From NCBI GenBank assembly GCA_040219735.1, contig JAVJRX010000131.1: DNA of 64,000 nucleotides; one strand, 5' to 3'. Below, piece by piece: positions 1-8,596 of this stretch (the stretch's first letter is position 1; the number at the start of each line of letters is the position of its first letter). The notes beneath the pieces were generated by a model, which ran no database searches, was not told the DNA's origin, and saw only the letters and a list, made by a program, of their open reading frames with translations. Source of the DNA: Coleofasciculus sp040219735. Lineage in GTDB: Bacteria; Cyanobacteriota; Cyanobacteriia; Cyanobacteriales; Coleofasciculaceae. Made by a program: the position numbers and the translations under genes.

Positions 1-1
1 G

Positions 2-205
2 TGCAATGTCTGCAAACACATCAGGCGGACAAATCGTCACAAGTCTCGCTTCTGTTGTAAAAACTGTGGCTATCAGACTCACGCTGACCTTAATGCTGCT
101 CTTAATGTCCGAGACGATTACATTCTCTCTTCTACCCAACGGGGGACCGAGGAGCAGGCGTCAGTCAATGCGCCCTATGTTTCGGGCGAGAGTAATCTCG
201 CCTAG
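2..205 (+). CDS. tnpB: TnpB (IS200/IS605 OrfB-type) C-terminal fragment, cut by the window edge
   Basis: Reading from base 2 gives an open frame to the TAG at 203-205. It contains a zinc ribbon (C-x2-C at the very start, then a C-C-K-N-C knuckle) followed by the motif ADLNAALNVRD. That is the C-terminal zinc finger and final RuvC segment, with its catalytic Asp, of TnpB proteins encoded by IS200/IS605 and IS607 transposons. TnpB is an RNA-guided nuclease ancestral to Cas12. The rest of the gene lies left of the window, so completeness cannot be judged. A 78-residue ATG-started frame over the same bases is a shadow, because the zinc-ribbon cysteines are in this frame. Confidence 0.82.
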   Translation, partial: CNVCKHIRRTNRHKSRFCCKNCGYQTHADLNAALNVRDDYILSSTQRGTEEQASVNAPYVSGESNLA

Positions 206-243
206 TTACAAGCCCCATCCCAAAAGTGGGTGGGGCAGTTGAC
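206..243 (+). mobile_element. Right end of the TnpB transposon with stem-loop (possible omega-RNA 3' scaffold)
   Basis: Directly after the tnpB stop lies a hairpin: GCCCCATCCC, loop AAAA, then GTGGGTGGGGC (about 212-236), then AGTTGAC. Subterminal hairpins of this kind are recognised by the transposase of IS200/IS605 elements. In studied TnpB systems the same segment forms the end of the omega-RNA scaffold, and the flanking host DNA just beyond the element serves as guide. The exact element boundary is inferred, probably near 241-243. Confidence 0.55.
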
Positions 244-296
244 TCCTTTCCTCTTCCCCTTCTGCCATCTGCCCTGGAGCCTTATCCCTAGTTTAT

Positions 297-1085
297 ATGA
301 ATCGATTCATTAACACCAGTAAAGTATTTCTGTCTGTTTACTATGCTCAGATGTTGGAATACAGGGCAGAGCTTTTTTTTTGGATACTTTCAAATAGCTT
401 ACCACTGATTCTTATGGGAGTTTGGATTAAGGCATCTCAGGGAGGGGAGTTTGAGCTAACACCGGAAGAATTTATGCGTTACTTCCTATCGGTTTTTATC
501 GTTCGCCAGTTTACTGTGGTGTGGATGATTTTTGATTTTGAAAAGGAAGTGGTAGAAGGAAGACTTTCGCCTAAACTCCTGCAACCCATTGATCCTGTCT
601 GGCATCATGTGGCAGGGCATGTATCAGAACGTTTTGTCCGCCTGCCTTTATCAGTTGTACTTCTAGGTTTATTCTTTTTCCTCTATCCCCCAGCATTTTG
701 GCTACCGAGTTTAGGGAGTCTGCTATTATTTTTAGTCGTCACTACAATGGCTTTTGCCTTACGTTTTTTAATCCAATATACGTTTGCGTTATTAGCGTTT
801 TGGACAGAGCGAGCCACTTCACTAGAACAATTTTGGTATTTATTTTATTTATTTCTTTCAGGAATGATGGCACCCTTGGAAGTCTTTCCACCCGCCGTCC
901 GAGCCGTTGCGGAGTGGACTCCTTTCCCTTACTTGGCTCATTTTCCCGCCGCGTTGTTAGTTGGGCTACCTGTTAATATTGTCCAAGGAATTTTAGTGAT
1001 GTTAGGTTGGGGACTGTTATTTTTTGGCGTCAATCGCTGGTTGTGGCGCAAGGGATTGAAGCAGTATTCGGGAATGGGAGCGTGA
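297..1085 (+). CDS. ABC-2 family transporter permease
   Basis: 262 residues with about six hydrophobic segments, an N-terminal amphipathic stretch, and the overall look of the COG4587-type ABC-2 permeases (membrane half of a multidrug or lipid exporter). The protein would pair with a separate ATPase, and none is adjacent: the neighbours are a transposon tail upstream and an unrelated minus-strand gene downstream. The partner is therefore encoded elsewhere or was lost when the transposon landed. The start is the first ATG after the transposon end. A perfect palindrome follows 14 nt past the stop and may act as terminator. Substrate unknown. Confidence 0.8.
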   Translation: MNRFINTSKVFLSVYYAQMLEYRAELFFWILSNSLPLILMGVWIKASQGGEFELTPEEFMRYFLSVFIVRQFTVVWMIFDFEKEVVEGRLSPKLLQPIDPVWHHVAGHVSERFVRLPLSVVLLGLFFFLYPPAFWLPSLGSLLLFLVVTTMAFALRFLIQYTFALLAFWTERATSLEQFWYLFYLFLSGMMAPLEVFPPAVRAVAEWTPFPYLAHFPAALLVGLPVNIVQGILVMLGWGLLFFGVNRWLWRKGLKQYSGMGA

Positions 1086-1099
1086 GACAGGGAAATTTT

Positions 1100-1127
1100 G
1101 TAGAGACGTTGCATGCAACGTCTCTAC
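1100..1127. repeat. Perfect 28-bp palindrome between converging genes
   Basis: GTAGAGACGTTGCA is followed immediately by its exact reverse complement. It lies between two convergent genes (stops at 1085 and 1136), where it can form a hairpin from either strand. Related palindromes with the same GTAGAGACGT arm occur at 14258-14286 and, in shorter form, at 17468-17487, so it is a dispersed repeat rather than a dedicated terminator. Confidence 0.8.
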
Positions 1128-1135
1128 ACCGGCAA

Positions 1136-1444
1136 CTATTTTTGATCAAATTGAGCAACTGCATTCTGGAACGACTGCTGTAAATCCAGCCAAGCTAATT
1201 CTACACCAGTTTTGATATCTTCCCAAGCATCTTGGCTAGCCGCTTGGAGTTCTTCAAGTTTCATCTGCACTGCAACCTGTTTGGTTTGCAATTCCTCAAT
1301 CGGGCTACTGTACTGAATCTTAGCATCAGCCTGAACTTGCGCTGCCTTGGCTTTCATTTCCTCAACCTGAGCATTTAGCTTGTCTAACTCAGCTTGCACA
1401 TTTTGTCGGTATACTATCTGTTGCTGTTCGGGTTGGTTAGCCAT
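1136..1444 (-). CDS. Small coiled-coil protein, function unknown
   Basis: 102 residues, highly charged and rich in Gln, Glu, Ala and Lys. There is a continuous heptad-like pattern from about residue 10 to 75 and a more amphipathic tail (about 75-100) with aromatic residues. No signal peptide, membrane segment or catalytic motif is visible. It looks like a stand-alone coiled-coil protein of the kind found in many cyanobacteria. The ATG is preceded by a GAGGAAT-like ribosome site. It is convergent with the ABC permease and divergent from the next gene. I do not recognise a named family. Confidence 0.6.
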   Translation of the reverse strand: MANQPEQQQIVYRQNVQAELDKLNAQVEEMKAKAAQVQADAKIQYSSPIEELQTKQVAVQMKLEELQAASQDAWEDIKTGVELAWLDLQQSFQNAVAQFDQK

Positions 1445-1685
1445 AAGAATTCCTCGTTAACGTCAAAGATTTGCCTCAAAAAGGCTGGATACAACTATAA
1501 ATGTTTATTCCTTTTTCATTATTGAGTGATTCGTCTGGCTGATGCATCTATCTCTTGAATGATATAATTCATTTCTGTCTTCTATCTAGCGAGGTAACTA
1601 AATTTTTGTAGCGTCTGATACGCTCAGTTACAATAGGGGTAACCTACTTGCCCCGATTTGTTTGCAGTAATTATTCAACGGGGAA

Positions 1686-3116
1686 ATGGCAGAACAAGCT
1701 CTCGTGAAGGATACCTATGCCGATTCCTACAAAAATCGAGGTCGGAACTGGTGGAATAAGCTCACCGCTTTAATTGCATTGGCAAATATCCTGCTGGCGT
1801 TATTCAATCTCAGCTATATTCCATTGCGGGATGTTTATGTGCGAGAATTTCCTAAGATCGTTACAGTCTATGATCCGGTTAAAAGTATTGAGCCTCATCC
1901 AGATACCCAACGCTACCTCAAAACCGTTGAGGCATTAACCGTGCAACTCTCCCAGCAAGGATTGCAAGCACCGCCAATTGAGCCAGTATTACAAGAGTTG
2001 CGCCAACAAAGTAATGAGCTAATTGAAGAGAACCCATTTTTGGCAGCCAACAAGTTTGGTACATTTGCTAAACTCAAGCTGCGGATGCGGGATCATCTCA
2101 ATACTGAATCAGCGAAGCAAGCCTTTTCGCAATTTTGGAGACAGGAGTATCTGGCGCAAGCAGGCTGGGAAAATGCCCTCTCATTCTTTGACAGCGAAGT
2201 TCGACCGCTACTAGAGAGCAATTATTTTCGACCCACGGATGAAAATGGTCAACTCATGGATAACTTCTGGCGTATTGACCTTTATTTTATCGCCTTTTTT
2301 GGGATTGAGCTTTTAGGGCGTACCTTCTTCATATCTCGACGCCAAGAGAAGTTGACATGGGGAGATGCTCTCTGGCGGCGCTGGTACGACGTGCTGCTGC
2401 TATTGCCCACCTGGCGCTGGTTACGGATTATTCCAGTATCCGTGCGATCGCATCAATCGGGGTTGGTGAATATGGAGCGCATTTTGGCACAAGTCACCCA
2501 CGAACCAGCGGCGTACTTGGCGGATCGGGTATCGATGTTTTTAATGGTGCGACTGATTAATCAAACCAAAGAGTCCGTTGATAAAGGAGATATGGCGCGT
2601 GCTATATTGCAACCTGAAGCCTACGTCCAAGTTAGTGATATTAATAAAGTTGATGCCATCACCGACCGACTCTTAGAACTCTCTATTTATAAAGTCTTAC
2701 CTCAAGTTCAGCCCGATTTACAGGCATTGTTGCATCATAGTCTCAAAGGAGCGCTGCAACAATCGGATTTTTACACGGGATTACAACAAGTACCGGGAAT
2801 AAAAGCCTTACCGAAAGAGGTTACGGAAAACCTTGCTAATTATTTAGCCCAAGCCACTTATGAAGTCTTAGCCACCTCTTACTCTGATCTCAAAGGGCGG
2901 GAACTATTTGACCAACTGAGTCATAATTTTAAGTATGCCCTACGCAAAGAACTACAAGATGAGGCAACGCAGCTAGAACTTCAGTCGTTGCTCTCTGACT
3001 TGTTGGAAGAATTTAAGCTCAATTATGTGCAGCGTTCAACCGATGAAGATCCAGAAGCCACTTTAGAAGAAGCTGACCAACTACGTCAAGAGATGGAATC
3101 TCTCCCACCTCAGTAG
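1686..3116 (+). CDS. Conserved cyanobacterial membrane protein, function unknown
   Basis: 476 residues. A hydrophobic segment at about 25-47 follows a short basic N-terminus. A large extracytoplasmic or lumenal part (about 48-195) leads to a second hydrophobic segment (about 198-215). The C-terminal half is soluble, acidic and helical. This gives a two-pass topology with a long C-terminal cytoplasmic domain. No enzyme motif is visible. The final 40 residues are strongly acidic (Glu- and Asp-rich). It is transcribed alone from a 240-bp upstream region. I do not recognise a named family. The start ATG sits just after GGGGAA. Confidence 0.65.
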   Translation: MAEQALVKDTYADSYKNRGRNWWNKLTALIALANILLALFNLSYIPLRDVYVREFPKIVTVYDPVKSIEPHPDTQRYLKTVEALTVQLSQQGLQAPPIEPVLQELRQQSNELIEENPFLAANKFGTFAKLKLRMRDHLNTESAKQAFSQFWRQEYLAQAGWENALSFFDSEVRPLLESNYFRPTDENGQLMDNFWRIDLYFIAFFGIELLGRTFFISRRQEKLTWGDALWRRWYDVLLLLPTWRWLRIIPVSVRSHQSGLVNMERILAQVTHEPAAYLADRVSMFLMVRLINQTKESVDKGDMARAILQPEAYVQVSDINKVDAITDRLLELSIYKVLPQVQPDLQALLHHSLKGALQQSDFYTGLQQVPGIKALPKEVTENLANYLAQATYEVLATSYSDLKGRELFDQLSHNFKYALRKELQDEATQLELQSLLSDLLEEFKLNYVQRSTDEDPEATLEEADQLRQEMESLPPQ

Positions 3117-3185
3117 TTCCCCACATTCTGCGTATCACGTTACCCCTACGCCCATAAGCGTCCCCGGCGGAATGGCTTATCAATG

Positions 3186-3221
3186 GATAATTAATAATTG
3201 ATAATTGATAATTGATTAATT
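3186..3221. repeat. AT-rich short tandem repeat (ATAATTGAT-like units)
   Basis: About four copies of a 9-bp unit close to ATAATTGAT in the 232-bp gap between the membrane protein and the Uma2 gene. The remainder of that gap shows no gene. Confidence 0.6.
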
Positions 3222-3357
3222 GGGTCTAAGACCTCTTCGTTTACGAAGAAATTAAAAAATATTTTCCTTAAATTCAATCCTATTCTTTTAAGGAGAGGTC
3301 AAGCTGGCTAGCATTTATAATAAAGTACTATAAAGGCAGCGATCGCGAGTGGTGACT

Positions 3358-4044
3358 ATGACATCGACAAAACTCTCTCCTCAAGTAACAATTGCCCGCC
3401 TAGAAAACGGCGACAAACTCAACCGTTTTGAATTTGAGCATCGCTATTCAGCCATGCCTGATCTGAAAAAAGCCGAATTAATTGAAGGAATCGTTTATAT
3501 GGCATCTCCCCTGAGGATTACCCAACATGGCGAACCTCATGCTCATATTATGCTGTGGCTAGGTTTCTACACAAGTTTCACTCCTAATCTGCAATTGGGC
3601 GACAATTGTACAGTTAGGCTGGATCTGGATAACGAACCTCAACCGGATGCCATTCTGAGAATTAAAGTAGGTGGACAATCAACGATAAGCGACGATGATT
3701 ATATCGAAGGTGCGCCTGAGTTAATCGTAGAAATTGCGGCTAGTAGTGTTTCCATTGATTTGCACCAAAAACTCAACGTATATCGCCGCAATGGAGTACA
3801 AGAGTATTTGGTATGGCGAGTTGAAAACGGTGAATTGGATTGGTTTAGGTTACTCTCAGGAGACTACGTTAAAATTGAACCTAACAGCGAGGGGATAATT
3901 TGTTCAGTCGTTTTTCCTGGATTGTGGCTAGATAGAGCCGCGTTATTAGCCGGAAATTTAGCCAAAGTTTTAGACGTATTGCAGCAGGGATTAGCCCGTC
4001 AGGATCATCAAGATTTTGTTCAAGAGTTGGCATCACGGAAGTAG
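3358..4044 (+). CDS. Uma2 family (DUF820) putative endonuclease
   Basis: 228 residues from the ATG at 3358; GTG codons at 3349 and 3352 would add three residues. The fold is the PD-(D/E)XK-like Uma2 family, greatly expanded in cyanobacteria. Visible landmarks are ELIEGIVYMASP near the N-terminus, EPQPDAILRI (the conserved PD), APELIVEIAASS (the ExA/ExV acid) and the helix with LHQKLNVYRRNGVQEYLVW. The PD and E residues expected for metal-dependent nuclease chemistry are present. Biological function is not established for most members. It stands alone with an intergenic repeat upstream. A broken second copy of the family is at 46791-47036. Confidence 0.85.
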   Translation: MTSTKLSPQVTIARLENGDKLNRFEFEHRYSAMPDLKKAELIEGIVYMASPLRITQHGEPHAHIMLWLGFYTSFTPNLQLGDNCTVRLDLDNEPQPDAILRIKVGGQSTISDDDYIEGAPELIVEIAASSVSIDLHQKLNVYRRNGVQEYLVWRVENGELDWFRLLSGDYVKIEPNSEGIICSVVFPGLWLDRAALLAGNLAKVLDVLQQGLARQDHQDFVQELASRK

Positions 4045-4123
4045 TGGGCAATACCCACCAACCTTAAAGAGCGTGCCATTCGTATTTAAGTGTTAATTTT
4101 TATAGAGTAGAAACGCGATCGCC

Positions 4124-4795
4124 ATGGATTATCCCGATATCGATATTGCCCCCCTCATTGATCATGCCCTCCTCTCCCCCACGGCAACACCCGAACAAGT
4201 GGAGAAATGTTGTCGTGAGGCAGATCGATTTTCCTTTGCTACAGTCTGTGTCTATCCCGTATACGTCAAACTCGCGGCTGAACTGTTGCACAATAAATCC
4301 CCCAAAGTCTGTGCTGTGATTGGCTTTCCTAGTGGCGCTACCACAGCCGCCGCAAAACTCTACGAAGCCCAAGAAGCGGTAGAAAATGGCGCAACGGAAC
4401 TAGATGTCGTGCTTCATTTAGGGGCATTAAAAACTGGGAACACCGATGCAATCTATCGAGAAATTGCCCAAATATGCGAGGAAACAGGGCAAACAGTCAA
4501 AGCTATCTTGGAAACAACGCTTTTAACCGATAATGAAAAACAACTCGCCGCCGAAATCTGCATGGATGCTGGGGCGCAATTTCTCAAAACCAGTACAGGT
4601 GGGCATGGAGGCGCAACGGTATCGGATGTAAAATTCTTGAAAGACTTGACAAAGGGACAGATTGGAATTAAGGCGTCGGGGGGTATTCGCACAATCGAAC
4701 AAGCGTTAGATTTAGTTATAGCCGGAGCAACCCGATTAGGAACCTCTCGCGGGCCAGAATTGTTGCAACAGCTTGAGGCAAAAGACGAAGAATGA
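4124..4795 (+). CDS. deoC: Deoxyribose-phosphate aldolase
   Basis: 223 residues, the usual length. DeoC catalyses reversible cleavage of 2-deoxyribose-5-phosphate to glyceraldehyde-3-phosphate and acetaldehyde in deoxynucleoside catabolism. The motif FLKTSTGG carries the Schiff-base lysine and GIKASGGIRT the second conserved lysine. The N-terminal IDHALLSP and the ELDVVLHLGAL strand also match. It is followed 10 nt later by recO, so the two are probably co-transcribed, an order common in cyanobacteria. The ATG is embedded in GCGATCGCCATGG. Confidence 0.95.
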   Translation: MDYPDIDIAPLIDHALLSPTATPEQVEKCCREADRFSFATVCVYPVYVKLAAELLHNKSPKVCAVIGFPSGATTAAAKLYEAQEAVENGATELDVVLHLGALKTGNTDAIYREIAQICEETGQTVKAILETTLLTDNEKQLAAEICMDAGAQFLKTSTGGHGGATVSDVKFLKDLTKGQIGIKASGGIRTIEQALDLVIAGATRLGTSRGPELLQQLEAKDEE

Positions 4796-4805
4796 CAAAT
4801 GACTA

Positions 4806-5675
4806 ATGACTAAAACCTATAACGCCACTGGAATTAACCTAAAAAGTATGCCGCTAGGTGAAGCGGATCGGTTAGTCACAATTTTGACGCCGGAGTGGGG
4901 ATTAATTCGGGTGGTGGCGCCGGGTTCCCGCAAGCAGAACTCGAAATTGGCGGGTAGAATGGGTTTGTTTGTGGTCAATGAGTTACTGATTTACAAAGGG
5001 CGATCGCTGGATAAAATTACTCAGGCTGAAACCTTGGAATCCTATCCAGGATTGGCGAAGGATTTGGGGAAGCTTGCCGCAAGTCAGTACCTAGCAGAAT
5101 TAGTATTGTGTCATGCTCTAAGTGAGCAACCCCAAGCCGAACTGTACGCCTTGTTCAATGAGCATCTGCGGCGGTTGGAACAGTTACCCCCCTTAAGCAG
5201 TAGCCCCACTGGATCGTCCCTAATTTTGGCACACCTTTGCCATGGTATTTTTCACCTATTAGCTTTGGCGGGGATTGCACCGCAAGTGCAACAGTGTTGT
5301 ATCACTCAGCACCCGATTCAGCCTGATGTTACTGATCCGAATTGGCAAGTAGGGTTTAGTGTGGAGGCAGGTGGAACCTATCGTTTAGCGGTAGAGGTGT
5401 CTCAACCTGAGAACCTGTTCCATCCCCTAGTTAGCCGTAACCATGGTATTTCTCAATCCCCTCTGCCACGGTTGACTTGTAAGCTGAGTGCCGTTGAATT
5501 AACGATTGTACAACAGCTAGCGGCGGCTGAATTAACCCCAGCATCCCTAGACGCGATCGCTCCCCTTTGGGTAAAAGTTGAGCGTATGTTACGGGATTAT
5601 GCTCAGTATCACTTTGGTCGTTCTATTCGCTCAGCCGGGTTATTAAACGCTTTGACGATGTCTGCCGAATTATAG
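4806..5675 (+). CDS. recO: DNA repair protein RecO
   Basis: 289 residues. RecO helps load RecA onto SSB-coated DNA in the RecFOR pathway. The N-terminal OB-fold signature is clear (NLKSMPLGEADRLVTILTPEWG, here about residues 11-32), followed by the helical domain. C-terminal cysteines that often bind zinc in this family are reduced to CC near residue 160. The start codon lies in a heptanucleotide repeat tract (ATGACAAATGACTAATGAC), so translation begins inside the repeat. It is coupled to deoC (10-nt gap). recR, another member of the pathway, is in the same window at 60722. Confidence 0.93.
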   Translation: MTKTYNATGINLKSMPLGEADRLVTILTPEWGLIRVVAPGSRKQNSKLAGRMGLFVVNELLIYKGRSLDKITQAETLESYPGLAKDLGKLAASQYLAELVLCHALSEQPQAELYALFNEHLRRLEQLPPLSSSPTGSSLILAHLCHGIFHLLALAGIAPQVQQCCITQHPIQPDVTDPNWQVGFSVEAGGTYRLAVEVSQPENLFHPLVSRNHGISQSPLPRLTCKLSAVELTIVQQLAAAELTPASLDAIAPLWVKVERMLRDYAQYHFGRSIRSAGLLNALTMSAEL

Positions 5676-5875
5676 GTTAATTCTCACACCGCCTACTATG
5701 AGCAGCGACTCGCCCCTACAACCTCGCCAACTATACCTGAATAGAGGTGAGCGCTGGGTGGTTGACATGAGATGATAGAGAAAGTGTAGTGTCTTAAAAA
5801 ACTTATCAAACTATTTTAAGTGGACGATTCACCCATCGAGGTTGATCAGCCACAGCAGCCAACTGATGAGAAAGA

Positions 5876-7339
5876 ATGCGATTATCTGAATCTGAATCCA
5901 AACGAGTTAACCAACATCCTGCTCAAAAAAAGTCATCTTCTGTGACTAAGCGCAATTATCGAGAACCTCAAAAGCCGCCATCTCAAGCAGAGAAAGTCCC
6001 GGCGAAAATGGCTGAACCTCCTGCTGAACCAGCAAAACGAGGGTTTGTACCTGTTCTGAAAAATGGTAATTTTTTAACCTTGTGGAGTGGTCAGGTTTTT
6101 TCTCAGCTTGCCGATAAAATCTATCTGGTGTTGATGATTGCCTTGATTGCTAGCCACTTTCAGGCGGCGGGAACCAGCATCAGTGGTTGGGTTTCAGCAT
6201 TAATGATTGCCTTTACTATTCCGGCTATCCTGTTTGGTTCCTTGGCGGGGGTGTTCGTCGATCGCTGGTCGAAAAAGGCAGTACTCGTCTCGACGAATCT
6301 GCTGCGAGGTGTCTTGGTTTGGTCAGTCCCGGCGGTGTTATGGCTGACGACCGATTGGAGTCCCATCTACAATTTGCCCGTTGGCTTCTACGGATTGTTG
6401 ATTATCACATTTTTGGTTTCTACCTTAACTCAGTTTTTTGCCCCAGCCGAACAAGCTGTGATTCCGTTGGTTGTCAAGCGTCGTGATTTGCTCTCGGCGA
6501 ATTCCCTTTATACCACGACAATGATGGCATCGTTGATTATTGGATTTGCCGTGGGTGATCCCCTATTAGCCCTGACCGATAAATTTGTGGCGCAACTAGG
6601 ACTTGACTGGCAATTTGGCAAGGAATTCGTCGTCGGTGGGGCTTATGCGATCGCGGGATTGTTGCTGCTACTGCTGAAAACGGGTGAAAATACTGAACCC
6701 ACTGAAGGTGAAACCCCTCACGTTTTTGCCGATATCTGGGAGGGATTGCTGTACCTCAAACGCCAACGGCGCGTCCGCAATGCCATGATTCAATTAGTAA
6801 TTTTATTCTCCATTTTCGCTGCCTTAGCCGTCTTAGCTGTACGACTCGCGGAAACCCTTCCGGGGATGAAAGCCTCACAATTTGGCTTCTTGCTGGCAAT
6901 GGGGGGCATTGGAATGGCTGGTGGTGCAGCGATTCTGGGACATTGGGGTCAGCATTTTACCCACAATCGCTTGAGTCTCTATGGATCGATCGGTATGTCG
7001 GTGGCGCTAGCGGGTTTATCCCTGTTTACCCATAATCTCTGGATGGCGTTAGGAATGACCGCCTTGTTGGGAATGTGTGGGGCGATGGTGGGGATTCCCA
7101 TGCAAACCACGATTCAAGCAGAAACCCCTGAAGAGATGCGAGGTAAGGTCTTTGGACTGCAAAATAATGGGGTGAATATAGCCCTGAGTCTGCCTTTAGC
7201 CTTAGCAGGTTTAGCCGAAACTTGGATCGGGTTAGCCCCTGTCTTATTCAGTTTAGCCATAATTGCGATCGCGGGAGGGTGCCTAAACTGGTATATTTCC
7301 GTTACAGGATCAGCGATGTTAACCCACGCTGACAAATAG
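5876..7339 (+). CDS. Major facilitator superfamily transporter
   Basis: 487 residues. A disordered, polar, Pro/Lys-rich N-terminal tail of about 55 residues precedes a membrane domain with about 11-12 hydrophobic segments. The MFS loop motif appears as GVFVDRWSKKAVL after the second or third segment. It resembles the MFS_3/enterobactin-exporter-like class found next to recO in cyanobacteria. The ATG used leaves a 200-bp leader in which another frame (GTG at 5820) runs 42 codons, so the N-terminus is uncertain. It is followed 20 nt later by the glycosyltransferase, suggesting co-transcription. Substrate unknown. Confidence 0.85.
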   Translation: MRLSESESKRVNQHPAQKKSSSVTKRNYREPQKPPSQAEKVPAKMAEPPAEPAKRGFVPVLKNGNFLTLWSGQVFSQLADKIYLVLMIALIASHFQAAGTSISGWVSALMIAFTIPAILFGSLAGVFVDRWSKKAVLVSTNLLRGVLVWSVPAVLWLTTDWSPIYNLPVGFYGLLIITFLVSTLTQFFAPAEQAVIPLVVKRRDLLSANSLYTTTMMASLIIGFAVGDPLLALTDKFVAQLGLDWQFGKEFVVGGAYAIAGLLLLLLKTGENTEPTEGETPHVFADIWEGLLYLKRQRRVRNAMIQLVILFSIFAALAVLAVRLAETLPGMKASQFGFLLAMGGIGMAGGAAILGHWGQHFTHNRLSLYGSIGMSVALAGLSLFTHNLWMALGMTALLGMCGAMVGIPMQTTIQAETPEEMRGKVFGLQNNGVNIALSLPLALAGLAETWIGLAPVLFSLAIIAIAGGCLNWYISVTGSAMLTHADK

Positions 7340-7359
7340 AGACTCACGATTCAACCTGA

Positions 7360-8511
7360 ATGCATATCGCCTGGATCGGAAAAAAATCACCCTTTTGTGG
7401 AAATGTCACTTACGGTCGAGAAGTTACCAACGCTTTACTTGACCGGGGATACCAAGTTAGTTTCCTCCATTTTGCCCAAGACGAAGTCGCCGCAGACTCC
7501 CTGTGGTCGGGCTGTCAAGAGGTGTCCCTCCCTTGCTTGTACAAATCCCAGGTTTATACAATTCCCTCACCCAAAGCCAGTAAGGTGCTCAAACAAGCCT
7601 TACAGCAACTCCGCCCGGATTTAGTCCATGCGTCTCTCACCTTGTCTCCCCTAGATTTTCTGCTTCCAGAAATCTGTGAAGACTTGAATTTACCCCTAGT
7701 AGCCACATTTCATCCCCCCTTTGATGGCAAACGCCGCAATTTAAAATCAGGTACCCAACTGTTTGCCTATCAACTCTACGCTCCGTTTTTGGCACATTAT
7801 GATCGGGTAATTATCTTTTCTCAACTGCAACGGGATTTTCTGATGCGTTTAGGAGTTCCTCGCCACAAACTTGCTGTCATTCCCAATGGGGTTGATGTGC
7901 ACAAATATGCTCCGGGCACATCTAATTTGAAAGTTCGAGTTGATGCCCAACGCTTATTTGTTTACCAAGGTCGCATTGCTACAGAGAAAAATGTAGAGGC
8001 TTTACTCAAGGCGTGGAAACAGTCAGAAATGGGCGCTCTCTGCAAGCTTTTGATTGTCGGAAGTGGACCTTTGGTGTCCACGTTGAAACCCTTTTATGAC
8101 AAATACGATGGGATTCTCTGGTTAGGATTTGTGGCAGATGAACAGCAGCGGATTGACATTCTGCGAGCCGCAGATGTGTTCATTTTACCGTCGTTATTAG
8201 AAGGACTCTCCTTATCATTACTCGAAGCCATGGCTTGTGGTCTGGCTTGTGTCGCCACTGATGCGGGGGCGGATGGTGAGGTTTTAGAAGGTGGCGCGGG
8301 TATTATTCTCAATACCCATCGGGTCACGTCTCAATTGAATACACTTTTGCCCCTGTTACGGGATCATACCGAATGGACAACCCTCCTAGGACAAAAAGCA
8401 AGAGCTAGGGTTCTGGAAAAGTACACCCTAAGAGGGAACATTAGTCAATTAGAAAGCTTGTATAAAGAGGTGCTACAAGGGCGAGTTCAGCAGGTCAGCA
8501 GTCGGACTTAG
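7360..8511 (+). CDS. Glycosyltransferase family 4 (GT-B fold)
   Basis: 383 residues. The N-terminal half has the GT4 acceptor-domain pattern and the linker VIPNGVDVHKY. The C-terminal nucleotide-sugar domain has FVYQGRIATEKN and the E-x7-E motif in EGLSLSLLEAMACG. Such enzymes transfer sugars to lipids, polysaccharides or small molecules with retention of configuration. The substrate cannot be read from sequence. It lies 20 nt downstream of the MFS gene, so a coupled role in cell-surface or lipid glycosylation and export is possible but only inferred. Confidence 0.9.
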   Translation: MHIAWIGKKSPFCGNVTYGREVTNALLDRGYQVSFLHFAQDEVAADSLWSGCQEVSLPCLYKSQVYTIPSPKASKVLKQALQQLRPDLVHASLTLSPLDFLLPEICEDLNLPLVATFHPPFDGKRRNLKSGTQLFAYQLYAPFLAHYDRVIIFSQLQRDFLMRLGVPRHKLAVIPNGVDVHKYAPGTSNLKVRVDAQRLFVYQGRIATEKNVEALLKAWKQSEMGALCKLLIVGSGPLVSTLKPFYDKYDGILWLGFVADEQQRIDILRAADVFILPSLLEGLSLSLLEAMACGLACVATDAGADGEVLEGGAGIILNTHRVTSQLNTLLPLLRDHTEWTTLLGQKARARVLEKYTLRGNISQLESLYKEVLQGRVQQVSSRT

Positions 8512-8587
8512 GGTCTGCTGAATAAGTATTGTGGTGGGGGTAGGAAGCAGGGGGAGCAGGGGAAGCAGGGGGAGCAGGGGGAGCCGG
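8512..8587 (+). repeat. 9-bp short tandem repeat (GGRAGCAGG) with conserved leader
   Basis: A leader containing GTCTGCTGAATAAGT and TTGTGG (8513-8534) precedes five 9-bp units alternating GGAAGCAGG and GGGAGCAGG (8543-8587). The same leader and unit recur at 30333-30462, and the unit alone recurs inverted at 62518-62580. The tract fills the gap between two convergent genes. Confidence 0.85.
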
Positions 8588-8596
8588 AAAGCATTC

